A stretch of DNA of 64,000 nt from Microbacterium forte (lineage in GTDB: Bacteria > Actinomycetota > Actinomycetes > Actinomycetales > Microbacteriaceae): contig NZ_CP116871.1 of NCBI RefSeq assembly GCF_031885415.1, positions 3,038,001 through 3,102,000 of the forward strand, read 5' to 3'. The position numbers and the translations under genes were made by a program. How positions within the stretch are numbered: the stretch's first letter is position 1; each line of letters begins with the position of its first letter. The notes under the pieces were generated by a model. It had not been told where the DNA came from. It made no database searches and worked only from the letters and a program-made list of their open reading frames with translations. Below, piece after piece: positions 1 through 8,362 of this stretch.

Positions 1-1307
1 GCGGTCTCGGAGAGGAAGAAGTCGGCGACGACGAGCAGGTCGAGCCGGCCGAGGGCCTCTCGCACCGTCGAGACGTCGGGTGCAGACACGAAGACGTTGG
101 AGCCGTGCACGAGCAGGGCGCGCACGCCGCCTGGCAGGCCGGCGGTCTGCAGCAGCTCGACGGCCGGCACACCGGCGCCGGGGAGATCGTCGGGGGCGAC
201 ACCCCACACCGCCGCGACGGATGCGCGCGCCACCGGGTCCGTGATCGACTGATACCCGGGCAGCTGGTCGGCCTTCTGCCCGTGCTCGCGTCCGCCCTGC
301 CCGTTGCCCTGCCCGGTGAGGGTGCCGTAGCCGCACCCCGGAGTGCCCGGCAGTCCGAGCAGCAGCGCCAGGTTGATGGCAGCGGTCGCGGTGTCGGTGC
401 CGTCGACGTGTTGCTCGACCCCGCGGCCGGTGAGGATGTACGTCGAGCCGGGTTCGGCCAGCCGGCGGGCGAGATCCCGGATGCTGCGCGCGGGCACCCC
501 GGTGACGGTCTCGGCGCGCTCGGGCCACCACGCCGACACCGACTGCCGGAGCGCATCGATGCCCGAGGTGCGCTGCCGCACGTAGCCCGAGTCGTACAGC
601 TCTTCGGCGATCACGACGTGGGTCAGTGCCAGCAGCAGAGCGAGGTCGGTGCCCGGCACCGGCTGCAGATGGATGCCGGCCCCGTCGGCGCACAGCCGGG
701 CCGTCGAGCTGCGGCGAGGATCGACGACGATGAGGCCACCGCGTGCCCTGGCGCCCTGCAGGTGCGACACGAACGGGGGCATGGTGTCGCCGACGTTCGA
801 GCCGAGCAGGAGAACCGTCTCGGCGGTGTCGAGGTCGGTCAGCGGGAAGGGGAGACCCCGGTCGATCCCGAAGGCGCGGTTGGCGGCGGCCGCGGCGGAC
901 GACATGCAGAAGCGGCCGTTGTAGTCGATGCGCGAGGTGCGCAGCGCGATGCGGGCGAACTTGCCGAGCTGGTAGGCCTTCTCGTTCGTGAGGCCGCCGC
1001 CGCCGAAGACGCCGATCGCATCGTGGCCGTCCTCCGCGGCGATCCCCTCCAGCTGAGCGGCGATCAGGTCGAGGGTGGAGTCCCACTCCGCCGGATGCAG
1101 CTCGCCGTCGTCGCCCCGCACCAGGGGAGTGGTGAGGCGCCCGGTGTCGGCGAGCAGCTCCGCCGACGTCCATCCCTTCTTGCACAGACCGCCGCGGTTG
1201 GTCGGGAAGTCGCGGCCCGTGACGGTCACCGGCAGGGCTTCTCCCGCGGTGGGAGTCAGCGTCATCGCGCACTGCAGCGCGCAGTAGGGGCAGTGGGTGT
1301 CGGTCAT
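1..1307 (-). CDS. Assimilatory nitrate reductase catalytic subunit (molybdopterin oxidoreductase), 3' end outside window
   Basis: This is the first ~435 residues of a bis-MGD molybdoenzyme of the cytoplasmic assimilatory nitrate reductase type (NasA/NasC/NarB), which reduces nitrate to nitrite. The N-terminus shows the [4Fe-4S] signature directly: HCPYCALQC at residues 5-13 and a fourth cysteine in GGLCKKGW near residue 42. The FGGGGLTNEKAY and LLLGSNVGDTMPP segments follow, as in the family. The ATG overlaps the stop of the upstream electron-transfer gene by four bases (ATGA), so the two are translationally coupled. No Tat signal is visible, which supports the assimilatory over the periplasmic type. 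The reading frame runs off the left edge, so the C-terminal domain cannot be judged. Confidence 0.9.
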   Translation of the reverse strand, partial: MTDTHCPYCALQCAMTLTPTAGEALPVTVTGRDFPTNRGGLCKKGWTSAELLADTGRLTTPLVRGDDGELHPAEWDSTLDLIAAQLEGIAAEDGHDAIGVFGGGGLTNEKAYQLGKFARIALRTSRIDYNGRFCMSSAAAAANRAFGIDRGLPFPLTDLDTAETVLLLGSNVGDTMPPFVSHLQGARARGGLIVVDPRRSSTARLCADGAGIHLQPVPGTDLALLLALTHVVIAEELYDSGYVRQRTSGIDALRQSVSAWWPERAETVTGVPARSIRDLARRLAEPGSTYILTGRGVEQHVDGTDTATAAINLALLLGLPGTPGCGYGTLTGQGNGQGGREHGQKADQLPGYQSITDPVARASVAAVWGVAPDDLPGAGVPAVELLQTAGLPGGVRALLVHGSNVFVSAPDVSTVREALGRLDLLVVADFFLSET

Positions 1308-2845
1308 GCGACGGCCTCCGCGCGGTCGTGCAGCAGTTCGGTGATCCTGGCTCGGCATCCGCCGCATCCGGTGCCGGCGCGCGTGCAGTCCCCGATCGCG
1401 GCGACCGAGCTGCAGCCGTCATCGATCGCATCCTCGATCTGCCCGACGGTGACGGCGTTGCAGATGCAGAGCGTCGCGTCACGACCGGCAGGCGCCACCA
1501 CGTCGGCATCGGGATCGTCGAGGCGCAGCAGCAGCGATCGGTCTGCGGGCAGCTCGCCGCCGCGCAGATACAGCACGCTCAGCTCCGCGGCGGCCCGCGG
1601 CATCCCGACCGCCACGAAACCGGTGAGGATGCCGTCGCGCGTCGCCATCTTGACGTAGGTGCCGTGCTCGGGGTCGGCCCACACCGCGATGCCCGGCGCA
1701 TCCTCGCCCACAGGGACCGGCGCGAACGGGTCGGCCGAGACGTCGCCGGCCGAGGCGATGTCGACCAGCTCGCCCTTCAGCACGACGACCCCCGGATGCT
1801 CGTCCGTGAACTCGGCCGCGTCGCCGATGCCGTCCAGCTCGGCAGCGATGGTCGCGGCCAGCCAGCTCGCCTGCCGCCACCCTGGGCCGATGAGGCCGTG
1901 CGGTCCGCCGGGCACCTGGCGCTCGTGCAGGTGCTCGGCGGGGTCGGCGAGGTGGGCGCAGTCGCCGATCGCATGGATGCGGGGATCCGACCACGATCGC
2001 AGCGAGCTGTCGACGAGCACGCCGTTGCCGATGCGCAGTCCTGCCGCCTCGGCGAGCTCGGTGCGCGCCCTCACCCCGCACGACAGCACGAGCAGGTCGC
2101 CTTCGATGCGCTTGCCGTCGGAGCTGGCCAGCGCGCGGAACCGGCGGATGCCGTCGTCGCCCTCGACGCCGATGACGCCCTCGGCGCGCGTGTGCGGCAC
2201 GAGCGTGACGCCGGCGGAGGCGAGGGCGGTCGAGAGGATGCTCGCCGATCCGCGGTCGAGCTGACGCGGCATCGGCATCGGGCCGAAGTGGGCGACCGAG
2301 GGCACGGCACCCGCATCGGCGAGCAGCATCGCGAGCTCGATTCCGAGCACGCCGGCCCCGAGCACCACCACCCGGCCGCCGCGCTCGACCACGGCCCGCA
2401 CCTGCTCGGCATCCGCCAGGTCGCGCAGCACGCAGACGCCCGCGGTGAGGCGGGTGTCGAGGCCCGTGCCGTCCGGCCCCAGCGTGTCGAGTCCGTCGAG
2501 TGTCGGGACGATCGATCGCGCGCCGGTCGCGAGCACCAGCCGGTCATAGCCGACGTCCGAGCCGTCGGCGAGCTCGACGAGCTGCGCCCCGCGGTCGATG
2601 CGCACCGCTCGCGCTCCGAGACGCAGATCGATCCCCGGAAGGCCCGCTGCGGTGGCCAGGGTGAGTTCGTCGGCCGAGGCCTCGCCGACCGCGAGCTCCG
2701 CGAGGAGGACCCTGTTGTAGGGGTTCGCCGTCTCCGCACCCAGCACGGTCACCGTCGCCCGGCCCTCGGAGACGAGGGGCAGGAGCTCCTCGGCGAAGCG
2801 GATGCCGACGGGCCCCGCGCCGATGACGACGATGCGCTCGGTCAT
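1304..2845 (-). CDS. nasB: FAD-dependent nitrate reductase electron-transfer subunit with C-terminal BFD-like [2Fe-2S] domain
   Basis: The 513-residue product is a pyridine-nucleotide disulfide-type flavoprotein that should pass electrons from NAD(P)H to the adjacent nitrate reductase. An FAD-binding GAGPVG motif lies at residues 9-14 and a second dinucleotide motif, LGAGVLGIE, near residue 160. The IHAIGDCAH segment is the usual second FAD contact. The last ~55 residues carry CIC followed by CGGC, the spacing of the bacterioferritin-associated-ferredoxin/NirB [2Fe-2S] module. The sirohaem domain of a real NirB is absent, so this is an electron-transfer partner and not nitrite reductase. It lies between narK (2 bases away) and the catalytic subunit (4-base overlap). 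Confidence 0.85.
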   Translation of the reverse strand: MTERIVVIGAGPVGIRFAEELLPLVSEGRATVTVLGAETANPYNRVLLAELAVGEASADELTLATAAGLPGIDLRLGARAVRIDRGAQLVELADGSDVGYDRLVLATGARSIVPTLDGLDTLGPDGTGLDTRLTAGVCVLRDLADAEQVRAVVERGGRVVVLGAGVLGIELAMLLADAGAVPSVAHFGPMPMPRQLDRGSASILSTALASAGVTLVPHTRAEGVIGVEGDDGIRRFRALASSDGKRIEGDLLVLSCGVRARTELAEAAGLRIGNGVLVDSSLRSWSDPRIHAIGDCAHLADPAEHLHERQVPGGPHGLIGPGWRQASWLAATIAAELDGIGDAAEFTDEHPGVVVLKGELVDIASAGDVSADPFAPVPVGEDAPGIAVWADPEHGTYVKMATRDGILTGFVAVGMPRAAAELSVLYLRGGELPADRSLLLRLDDPDADVVAPAGRDATLCICNAVTVGQIEDAIDDGCSSVAAIGDCTRAGTGCGGCRARITELLHDRAEAVA

Positions 2846-2847
2846 GA

Positions 2848-4239
2848 TCAGATCCGGTGTCCGGCGAGGGAGGCCCGGGGGATCAGGTAGACGAAGATCG
2901 TGATCAGGAGCAGCGCGACGTAGCCGGCGACGAAACCGCCGAACGCCGGTGCGTACGACCCTGTGCCGCTCTTCGCCGCGGCGAGCACCTGGGGGATCAC
3001 GAATCCGCCATAGGCGCCGATCGCCGAGATCAGGCCCAGGGCGGCCGCACCCTTGCGCTGGGTGCTGACCGCGAGTGCATCACCCGCGGTCGCGGCTCCT
3101 CGCGCGGCGAAGACGTTGGGGATCATCCGGTAGGTCGCGCCGTTGCCGACCCCCGCGGCGACGAACAGCAGCAGGAAGCATCCGAGGAAGAGCGCGAAGC
3201 TGTCCGCTTCGAGGGTGACGAGCAGCGAAAGGGCCCCGACGATCATGAGCGAGAAGGCGGCGATCGTCATCGGCGCACCGCCGAAGCGGTCGGCGAGCTT
3301 TCCGCCGTAAGGGCGGGCGAGCGAACCGACCAGCGCGCCGAGGAACGCCAGTGTGATCGAGGCGCTGCCGATCTGGAAGGTCGAGAACTCGGGGAAGGTG
3401 TCGGCGATGAGCTTCGGGAAGACGCTGGCGAAGCCGATGAACGATCCGAACGTGCCGATGTAGAGCAGCGAGAGCACCCACAGGTGCGGTTCGCGCAGGG
3501 CGGCGGCGGCTCCGGCGAAGTCGGCCTTGGCGGACGAGAGGTTGTCCATGTGGCGCCAGGCGCCCCAGACGGCTACGAGGATCAGCGGCACCCACATCCA
3601 CCCGGCGAGCGAGAGGTTGAACGTGAAGGCGGCGGTCATCGAGACGACGATCGGCACCGCGAGCTGCGCCACGGACGTGCCGAGGTTGCCGCCGGCGGCG
3701 TTGAGGCCGAGCGCCCAGCCTTTCTCCTTCTGCGGGAAGAAGTAGGTGATGTTCGCCATCGAGCTGGCGAAGTTGCCGCCGCCGAAGCCGGCGAGGGCGG
3801 CCACGGCGAGCAGCACGCCGAACGGGGTCTCGGGGTCTTGCACGACGATGCCGAGCAGCACAGCCGGGATCAGCAGCAGGAGGGCCGAGACCATCGTCCA
3901 GTTGCGTCCGCCGAAGCGGGCGACGAGGAACGTGTAAGGGAATCGCAGGGTCGCGCCGACGAGGCTCGGCAGCGAGATCAGCCAGAACGACTCGGTGGTG
4001 CTGAGCGTGAAGCCGGCGGCCGGGAGCAGCACGACGACGATGCTCCAGAGCTGCCAGATGATGAACCCCAGGAACTCGGCGAAGATCGACCAGCCCAGGT
4101 TGCGGCGGGCGATCGCCTTGCCCTCGGCGGCCCAGAACGTCGGATCCTCGGGGTTCCACCCGTCGATCCAGCGACCGGGTCGATGGGTGAGCGTGACGGC
4201 GGGGGCATCGACGCTGCGTGTTCCGGTGGTCTGTGACAT
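2848..4239 (-). CDS. narK: Nitrate/nitrite MFS transporter
   Basis: The 463-residue protein has about twelve hydrophobic segments and the layout of the NarK/NasA nitrate-nitrite porter branch of the major facilitator superfamily. The glycine-rich signatures AGFGGGNFASSMANITYFFP (near residue 150) and GVGNGATYRMIP (near residue 365) are the nitrate-signature regions of this family. It is first in a tight minus-strand operon with the electron-transfer and catalytic subunits of nitrate reductase, so uptake of nitrate for assimilation is the likely role. A GlnR-like box lies about 75 bases upstream. No nitrite reductase is in the window. Confidence 0.92.
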   Translation of the reverse strand: MSQTTGTRSVDAPAVTLTHRPGRWIDGWNPEDPTFWAAEGKAIARRNLGWSIFAEFLGFIIWQLWSIVVVLLPAAGFTLSTTESFWLISLPSLVGATLRFPYTFLVARFGGRNWTMVSALLLLIPAVLLGIVVQDPETPFGVLLAVAALAGFGGGNFASSMANITYFFPQKEKGWALGLNAAGGNLGTSVAQLAVPIVVSMTAAFTFNLSLAGWMWVPLILVAVWGAWRHMDNLSSAKADFAGAAAALREPHLWVLSLLYIGTFGSFIGFASVFPKLIADTFPEFSTFQIGSASITLAFLGALVGSLARPYGGKLADRFGGAPMTIAAFSLMIVGALSLLVTLEADSFALFLGCFLLLFVAAGVGNGATYRMIPNVFAARGAATAGDALAVSTQRKGAAALGLISAIGAYGGFVIPQVLAAAKSGTGSYAPAFGGFVAGYVALLLITIFVYLIPRASLAGHRI

Positions 4240-4312
4240 CGCGGCTCCTGGCGTTCGAGAGGGTGAATGCTCTGAACGTAGGCGGCGGATGTTGCAGGGC
4301 CGCGCGCATGCC

Positions 4313-4338
4313 GTTTCGGTGTGATTACTTCTCGATCA
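4313..4338 (-). promoter_or_regulatory. GlnR-like nitrogen-control box upstream of narK
   Basis: On the minus strand the sequence reads GTGAT-n6-GTAAT-n6-GAAAC, three half-sites with an 11-base period ending about 75 bases before the narK start. Actinobacterial GlnR boxes are GTnAC-n6-GAAAC, so the last pair matches with one mismatch. The same bases also form TGTGA-N11-TCACA. GlnR control of nitrate assimilation is established in related actinobacteria; binding here is inferred. Confidence 0.45.
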
Positions 4339-4366
4339 CATCGGGGAGGGCGGCGATGAGAGAACT

Positions 4367-4651
4367 TCAGGAATCGTGGTCGTCGGCGCGCCAGGATGCC
4401 GCCAGCGCGGTGATCGCTGCGACCGCCGCGGCCGTGTCCTCGCGGCCGCCGCCCGCGCGACCTGCGGCGAGGCCGGCGAGGTAGGCACTGAGCGGGGCGG
4501 CGGGGCGCGCGACGCCGTGCGCGACGTCGCGGGCGAGATCGAGGAGCAGCCCGATGTCGACGGACGCCCGGTCGATCCCGAGGGCGGCGCAGGCGGCGGA
4601 GGTCCAGTCGTCGAGGGCCTCGACCGGAAGATGCTGCGGCTGGTCGGTCAT
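4367..4651 (-). CDS. DUF6457-like small protein of the molybdopterin cluster
   Basis: The 94-residue product starts MTDQPQHLPVEALDDW and contains ALGIDRASVDIGLLLDLARDVAHGVARPAAPL, the pattern of the DUF6457 helical domain that accompanies or is fused to MobA in actinobacteria. The start is chosen because its ATG overlaps the mobA stop by four bases (ATGA); a longer upstream reading is a shadow of mobA. Its biochemical role is not known. The last gene of a moeA-mobA-DUF6457 operon, it is followed by the narK promoter region. Confidence 0.75.
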   Translation of the reverse strand: MTDQPQHLPVEALDDWTSAACAALGIDRASVDIGLLLDLARDVAHGVARPAAPLSAYLAGLAAGRAGGGREDTAAAVAAITALAASWRADDHDS

Positions 4652-5343
4652 GTCGTCTCCTGGTTCGGTGCGCTGCCACGCAGGGCGTCTGTGCCGTTGT
4701 CGTGGTCGGCGTCTGTGCCGTTGCGGGTGGGTGCCTGCACGGTGGCGCGGGCTCGTTCGAGATCGTCCCACGTGTCGACGTCGGCCGCCAGGGCTCCCGC
4801 CGGCAGAGCGCTGATGGTGAGGCCCGCGAGCAGTGAACGGATGGATGCGTCTCGGCCGCCGTCGGGGAGGGTGGCGACAGCTCGGCGCAGCGCGTCGGTG
4901 CGATAGAGCCCGATCAGCCACTGCATCCGCCCGGAGTCGTCGGTCAGGCAGACGCCGTCTTCGCCGCCGGCGAGGGGCGGATGCCGACGCAGCAGCGCGA
5001 CCGCCTCTTCGGCGTTCGGCAGGTCGGCCGCCAGCACGAACACGTCAGCGCTCTCGGTGCGTGCGAGTCCGGCCGCGACGCCGGCGACCGGGCCGCCGAA
5101 CTCGGGGGTCTCGCGAGTCCAGACGACCTCGCCCTGCACGGGCGCGGGCGGGCCGACGACGATGATCGGGTCGCAGCCTGCGACGGCCGCGACCGCCCGA
5201 TCGAGCAGCGTGCGACCGCCCACGTCGAGCAGCGGCTTGGCGGCACCGTCGAGCCGAGACGCCCGCCCGCCCGCAAGGACGATCGCCGCGGTTGCGCCGC
5301 TCGTGTCGGCGGCGCTCGCGTCGGCGGCGCTTGCTGCGGTCAC
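4648..5343 (-). CDS. mobA: Molybdenum cofactor guanylyltransferase (MobA-like NTP transferase)
   Basis: The product transfers GMP to molybdopterin to make the MGD cofactor needed by the nitrate reductase nearby. The 231-residue protein has the nucleotidyltransferase signature IVLAGGRASRLDG followed by KPLLDVGGRTLLDR, and a conserved acidic metal site in VLAADLPN. A GTG start that overlaps the moeA stop (GTGA) is preferred over the longer reading, which runs into moeA. The C-terminal tail has a short peptide repeat, NGTDADHDNGTDA, made by a 21-base near-duplication, outside the catalytic fold. The closest alternative is a related NTP-transferase domain protein, but the operon context supports MobA. 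Confidence 0.85.
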   Translation of the reverse strand: MTAASAADASAADTSGATAAIVLAGGRASRLDGAAKPLLDVGGRTLLDRAVAAVAGCDPIIVVGPPAPVQGEVVWTRETPEFGGPVAGVAAGLARTESADVFVLAADLPNAEEAVALLRRHPPLAGGEDGVCLTDDSGRMQWLIGLYRTDALRRAVATLPDGGRDASIRSLLAGLTISALPAGALAADVDTWDDLERARATVQAPTRNGTDADHDNGTDALRGSAPNQETT

Positions 5344-6605
5344 GAGAGCAGCATCACGTCGACGAGGTCGCCGGCGGCCACCGCCGATACCTCGGCGGGC
5401 ACGACGGCGTAGGCATCCGCTCTGGCGAGTCCTGCGGCGAGGTGCGCGCCGGACGACCCGTCGGCGGCTGCCGGGTGCACCGCCCAGGCGGCGGGGTCGG
5501 ATCGGTCGAGAGTCACCGGCACATACTGCTGTCGTCCTGCCGGGCTGCGCCACCCGGCGGTGGTCGTGAGACGGATCATCGGGCGCTGCAGCGGCTCACG
5601 CCCCTGGAGAGCGAGCAGTGCCGGGCGCACGAACGCCTCGAACGAGGCGGCGACGCTGGCGGGGTTGCCAGGCAGGCCGAAGATCAGCGCGTCGTCTATT
5701 CGTCCGAAGGCCTGCGGTCTGCCGGGCTGCATGGCGACCGCGACGAACTCGATGCGATCGCGCAGCACGTTCTTGACGACCTCGTGGGCGCCGGCGCTGA
5801 CGCCGCCCGAGGTGACCACGACATCGACGCGGCCGGCGTGCAGCGCACGGTCGACGAGGGCTGTGAAGGCGGCATCTTCGTCGGTCACCGTGTCGACCGA
5901 GATGACGTCGGCGCCCGCCTCGGCGCACATCGACGCGAGCAGCACCGAGTTCGACTCGGGGATCTGCCCTCGGTCGAGGTCTGCCCCGGGGGCGGCGAGC
6001 TCGGTGCCCGTCGAGATCACGGCGACCCGGGGGCGACGACGCACCTGCACGGTGTCGATGCCCGTGGCCGCGATGGCCGTCAGCTGCAGCGGCCCGAGCA
6101 CGGTGCCCGCCGGCGCGACGACCTCGCCGGCGCGCAGTTCCTCTGCACGGCGGCGGATGTGAGCGCCCTCGCGGGCAGGAGCCGTGGTCACGATGGCCGG
6201 GGCATCCCAGGCCTGCAGCCCGTCACGGGTGTGCTCGAAGGGCACGACGACGGTCGCCGTACGCGGCACGGGAGCGCCGGTCATGATCCGAGCGGCCAGC
6301 CCTGGACGCAGCTCGGGCTCCTCGGACGACCCCGCCGGCAGGTCGGCGATGACGCGTAGTTCGGCAGGGTGCTCGGCCGTCGCTGCCTCGACGTCGGCGA
6401 AGATGACGGCGTATCCGTCCATCGCGGAGTTGTCGAACAGCGGCACATCGACCCGGGCGCGCACGTCGTCCGCGAGGGTGCGACCGGCTGCCAGCGCGAT
6501 CGGCACCGCCTCTGCGCGGAGCGGCCGGGCGGCGGCCGACACCTTCGCCTGCTGCTCCTCGACCGTCAGCATGGCACGAGGAGCGAGGGAGGTGGCGTGG
6601 TGCAT
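5340..6605 (-). CDS. moeA: Molybdopterin molybdenumtransferase
   Basis: MoeA inserts molybdate into adenylated molybdopterin. The 421-residue protein has the family hallmarks in order: LFDNSAMDGYAV near residue 55, ARIMTGAPVPRTA near residue 105, VAVISTGTEL near residue 200, VVTSGGVSAG near residue 265 and GLPGNPAS near residue 310. The start at MHHATSLAPRAM is chosen; the internal methionine before LTVEEQ is a possible alternative and earlier in-frame codons lie beyond a hairpin. It overlaps mobA by four bases, forming a cofactor operon beside the nitrate reductase that uses the cofactor. Confidence 0.93.
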   Translation of the reverse strand: MHHATSLAPRAMLTVEEQQAKVSAAARPLRAEAVPIALAAGRTLADDVRARVDVPLFDNSAMDGYAVIFADVEAATAEHPAELRVIADLPAGSSEEPELRPGLAARIMTGAPVPRTATVVVPFEHTRDGLQAWDAPAIVTTAPAREGAHIRRRAEELRAGEVVAPAGTVLGPLQLTAIAATGIDTVQVRRRPRVAVISTGTELAAPGADLDRGQIPESNSVLLASMCAEAGADVISVDTVTDEDAAFTALVDRALHAGRVDVVVTSGGVSAGAHEVVKNVLRDRIEFVAVAMQPGRPQAFGRIDDALIFGLPGNPASVAASFEAFVRPALLALQGREPLQRPMIRLTTTAGWRSPAGRQQYVPVTLDRSDPAAWAVHPAAADGSSGAHLAAGLARADAYAVVPAEVSAVAAGDLVDVMLLS

Positions 6606-6620
6606 GCAGTCAGCGTACGA

Positions 6621-6646
6621 CGGTCGCGGGGGTGTCCCCGCGACCG
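6621..6646. terminator. Hairpin between small hypothetical gene and moeA
   Basis: A perfect 11-bp stem (CGGTCGCGGGG with its complement) closes a GTGT loop. It lies just after the stop of the 6697-6909 gene in the minus direction and before moeA. No T-tract is visible, as is usual in high-GC actinobacteria. Confidence 0.55.
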
Positions 6647-6696
6647 CGTCGCCCCTCTTCCCCTTGTTTCCCCGTTCTCGTGTCAGCGCTCTCGAG

Positions 6697-6909
6697 TCAG
6701 TGCTCGCGGAACATCGGCCAGCCGCTGCCCGGCAGCATGTGCGAATGCAGCGCACCCTTGGCCGATTCCAGGGTCGGATACGTGCCCGTCGCGGCATCCG
6801 CTCCGGCCATGACGACGGTGTATCCCCCGTCATCGTGTCGGATGCTGCCGACGACGCCGTTCGTGCCGTACGCCACCCAGAGGGCCAGAGTCTTGGTCGT
6901 GCTCATCAT
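6697..6909 (-). CDS. Small hypothetical protein
   Basis: The 70-residue product begins MMSTTKTLALWVAYG and includes a DDGGYTVVMAGADAATGTYPTLESAKGAL segment. It has no membrane segment or signal peptide. I do not recognise a family. A good ribosome site (GGAAGGGG) lies about eight bases before the double ATG, and the frame keeps strong G/C third-position bias, so it is probably expressed. Longer upstream starts run into intergenic repeat DNA and are less likely. Confidence 0.6.
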   Translation of the reverse strand: MMSTTKTLALWVAYGTNGVVGSIRHDDGGYTVVMAGADAATGTYPTLESAKGALHSHMLPGSGWPMFREH

Positions 6910-7000
6910 CGAACCCCTTCCGTTGCTGGTGAGGGTACGCCCCGGCGCACCGGAATACCAGCCCCTGTCGGAGGGTGCGCGGGTGCCGGTGCGGCGGCGC

Positions 7001-7080
7001 GTGGTCAAAAGCGCAGCGTTCAGTCGGTGGGTGGTCGAAAAGGCACGGCTACGGGCCGGTGGGGATGCGTTATTGACCAC
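7001..7080. repeat. 80-bp three-motif element, copy 1
   Basis: The element contains two direct copies of a TGGTCRAAARCGCA-like motif starting at 7001 and 7031, and one inverted copy ending at 7080. The second and third copies can pair as an imperfect hairpin. A second element at 8249-8328 has exactly the same offsets (30 and 79). Apart from the motif copies the two elements have diverged. Confidence 0.7.
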
Positions 7081-7130
7081 TCAGCGCGTCGGTCGTGCGG
7101 GCGGTCGTGCGCACGTAGGGAGAGCGGTGG

Positions 7131-7162
<32 letters not shown>

Positions 7163-7179
7163 AGGGGCAGGGGGGTGTG

Positions 7180-8101
7180 TCAGGAGCGCGACGCGATCGC
7201 ACGGCGGATGCGGTCGAGCAGCATCCGTCCTCCGTCGTCGAGGTCTAGTTGCGTCACTCGGATGACGATCCAGCCGATGTCCTCGAGTTCTCGCTGCCGC
7301 TGAATGTCACGGCGCCACTGGTCGCGGTCGGTTCGGTGTCCGTCGCCCTCGTATTCGACGGCGATTCGGAGCTCGGGATACGCGAGGTCGCTTCTCGCGA
7401 TGATCACGCCGTCGCGACGGATCTCGTGCTGGACCACGGGCTCGGGAAGGCCTGCCGCGACGAGCAGCAGACGCGTCTCGGTCTCCTTCGGGGACTCGAC
7501 GGACGCCCGCACCGCGGGCAGCGCAGCTCGCACGCGCGCACCCGGCGAAGCGCCCCCAGTGGCGCAGGCGTTGATCGATCTCCTCGACCGTGTGCAGGGG
7601 GCGGTCGGCGCGCAGCCCCGGGTAGTTGTCTGCGGTCGTGACGAGAGCGTCGAGGGCCACCACGAGCTCGTCGTCGGTGAACGACGCGACGCAGAGGAAG
7701 AGGGCGGCCAGAGGGTCGACGACGGGGACGCGGCCGATCCACCACAGCTGTGCTCTGCCGGTTGCGAGCCTTCGACTCCTCACACCCCGCGTGCGCGGCC
7801 GGACGGCATCCGTCGCCACGACGACGTCGATGTCGTCGGTGACCTTCCACGAGCCCGGAACGGGATAGCCCCACACGCGCATCGCGGTCGCGCCCCCGAT
7901 CAGCTGTCCCGGTCTCAGTCGCGAGGCGAGCGCGAACACTCTGTGCAGAGGTGTCGTCTGAGGCGTGAGCGATCGCACACCGTGGAAGGGGCGGTGCAGG
8001 TCGGCGGCTGCCGCACGGCCGCGTCCCACCCCCGCTGCCGCTGCCGCTCGAACGGTGAAGGTGGCTCCGAGTGTGGGCGGCAGCACAGATCGACGACGCA
8101 T
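7180..8101 (-). pseudogene. Frameshifted AbiEi-like/DUF559 endonuclease-fold protein
   Basis: Two frames together make one protein. The 5' part (8101 to about 7541) has the N-terminal layout of AbiEi-antitoxin-like proteins common in Microbacteriaceae (LPPTLGATFTVRAAAAAGV, then ADLHRPFHGVR and QLIGGATAMRVWGYP). The 3' part (about 7543 to 7180) continues with VRAALPAVRASVESPKETE, LAYPELRIAVEYEGDGHR and GWIVIRVTQLDL, the DUF559/Vsr-like nuclease fold with the expected D/E-x-E residues. The break is at a CCC run at 7541-7543; removing one base restores FAGARVRAAL. It is a genuine inactivating mutation or a sequencing error. The function of this family is unproven. Confidence 0.75.
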
Positions 8102-8248
8102 CTCCCCAGCATCCGCGTCCGGGGAGCGCCATTCGGAGAGCTGCGCGTTGCGGGCCGGGAGCTGTGCATAAGTCGGTCTCCCCGCCGCCGTGGTGGAGGA
8201 GTGATTCAGGCCGTCGTCGCGTCAGCGACGTCGCCCGTACGCCGATGG

Positions 8249-8332
8249 ATGGTCGAAAGCGCATCGGAGCGGAGGAGCGTGGTCAAAAACGCATCCCACG
8301 CGGCCCTCAGGCGTGCGCTTTTGACCATCCAC
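8249..8332. repeat. 80-bp three-motif element, copy 2
   Basis: TGGTCGAAAGCGCA-like direct copies start at 8249 and 8279, and an inverted copy (GCGCTTTTGACCAT) ends at 8328. The second and third copies pair over 13 of 14 bases. Spacing is identical to copy 1 at 7001-7080. It lies 31 bases past the stop of the LLM oxidoreductase gene and upstream of the frameshifted gene, so it could act as a 3' hairpin. Confidence 0.7.
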
Positions 8333-8362
8333 GCCCGCGGGCGGGACGCGCGGGGACCGCGA

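Noticed and set aside
105..2890. Long plus-strand ORFs (105-1658, 1328-2890) opposite the nitrate reductase genes
   Set aside because: They read as arginine/glycine/alanine-rich text with no family likeness and lie exactly antisense to well-supported genes; this is normal for high-GC DNA.
4320..4340. TGTGA-N11-TCACA as a CRP site before narK
   Set aside because: CRP sites have a six-base gap; the 11-base GlnR-like periodicity explains the same bases better.
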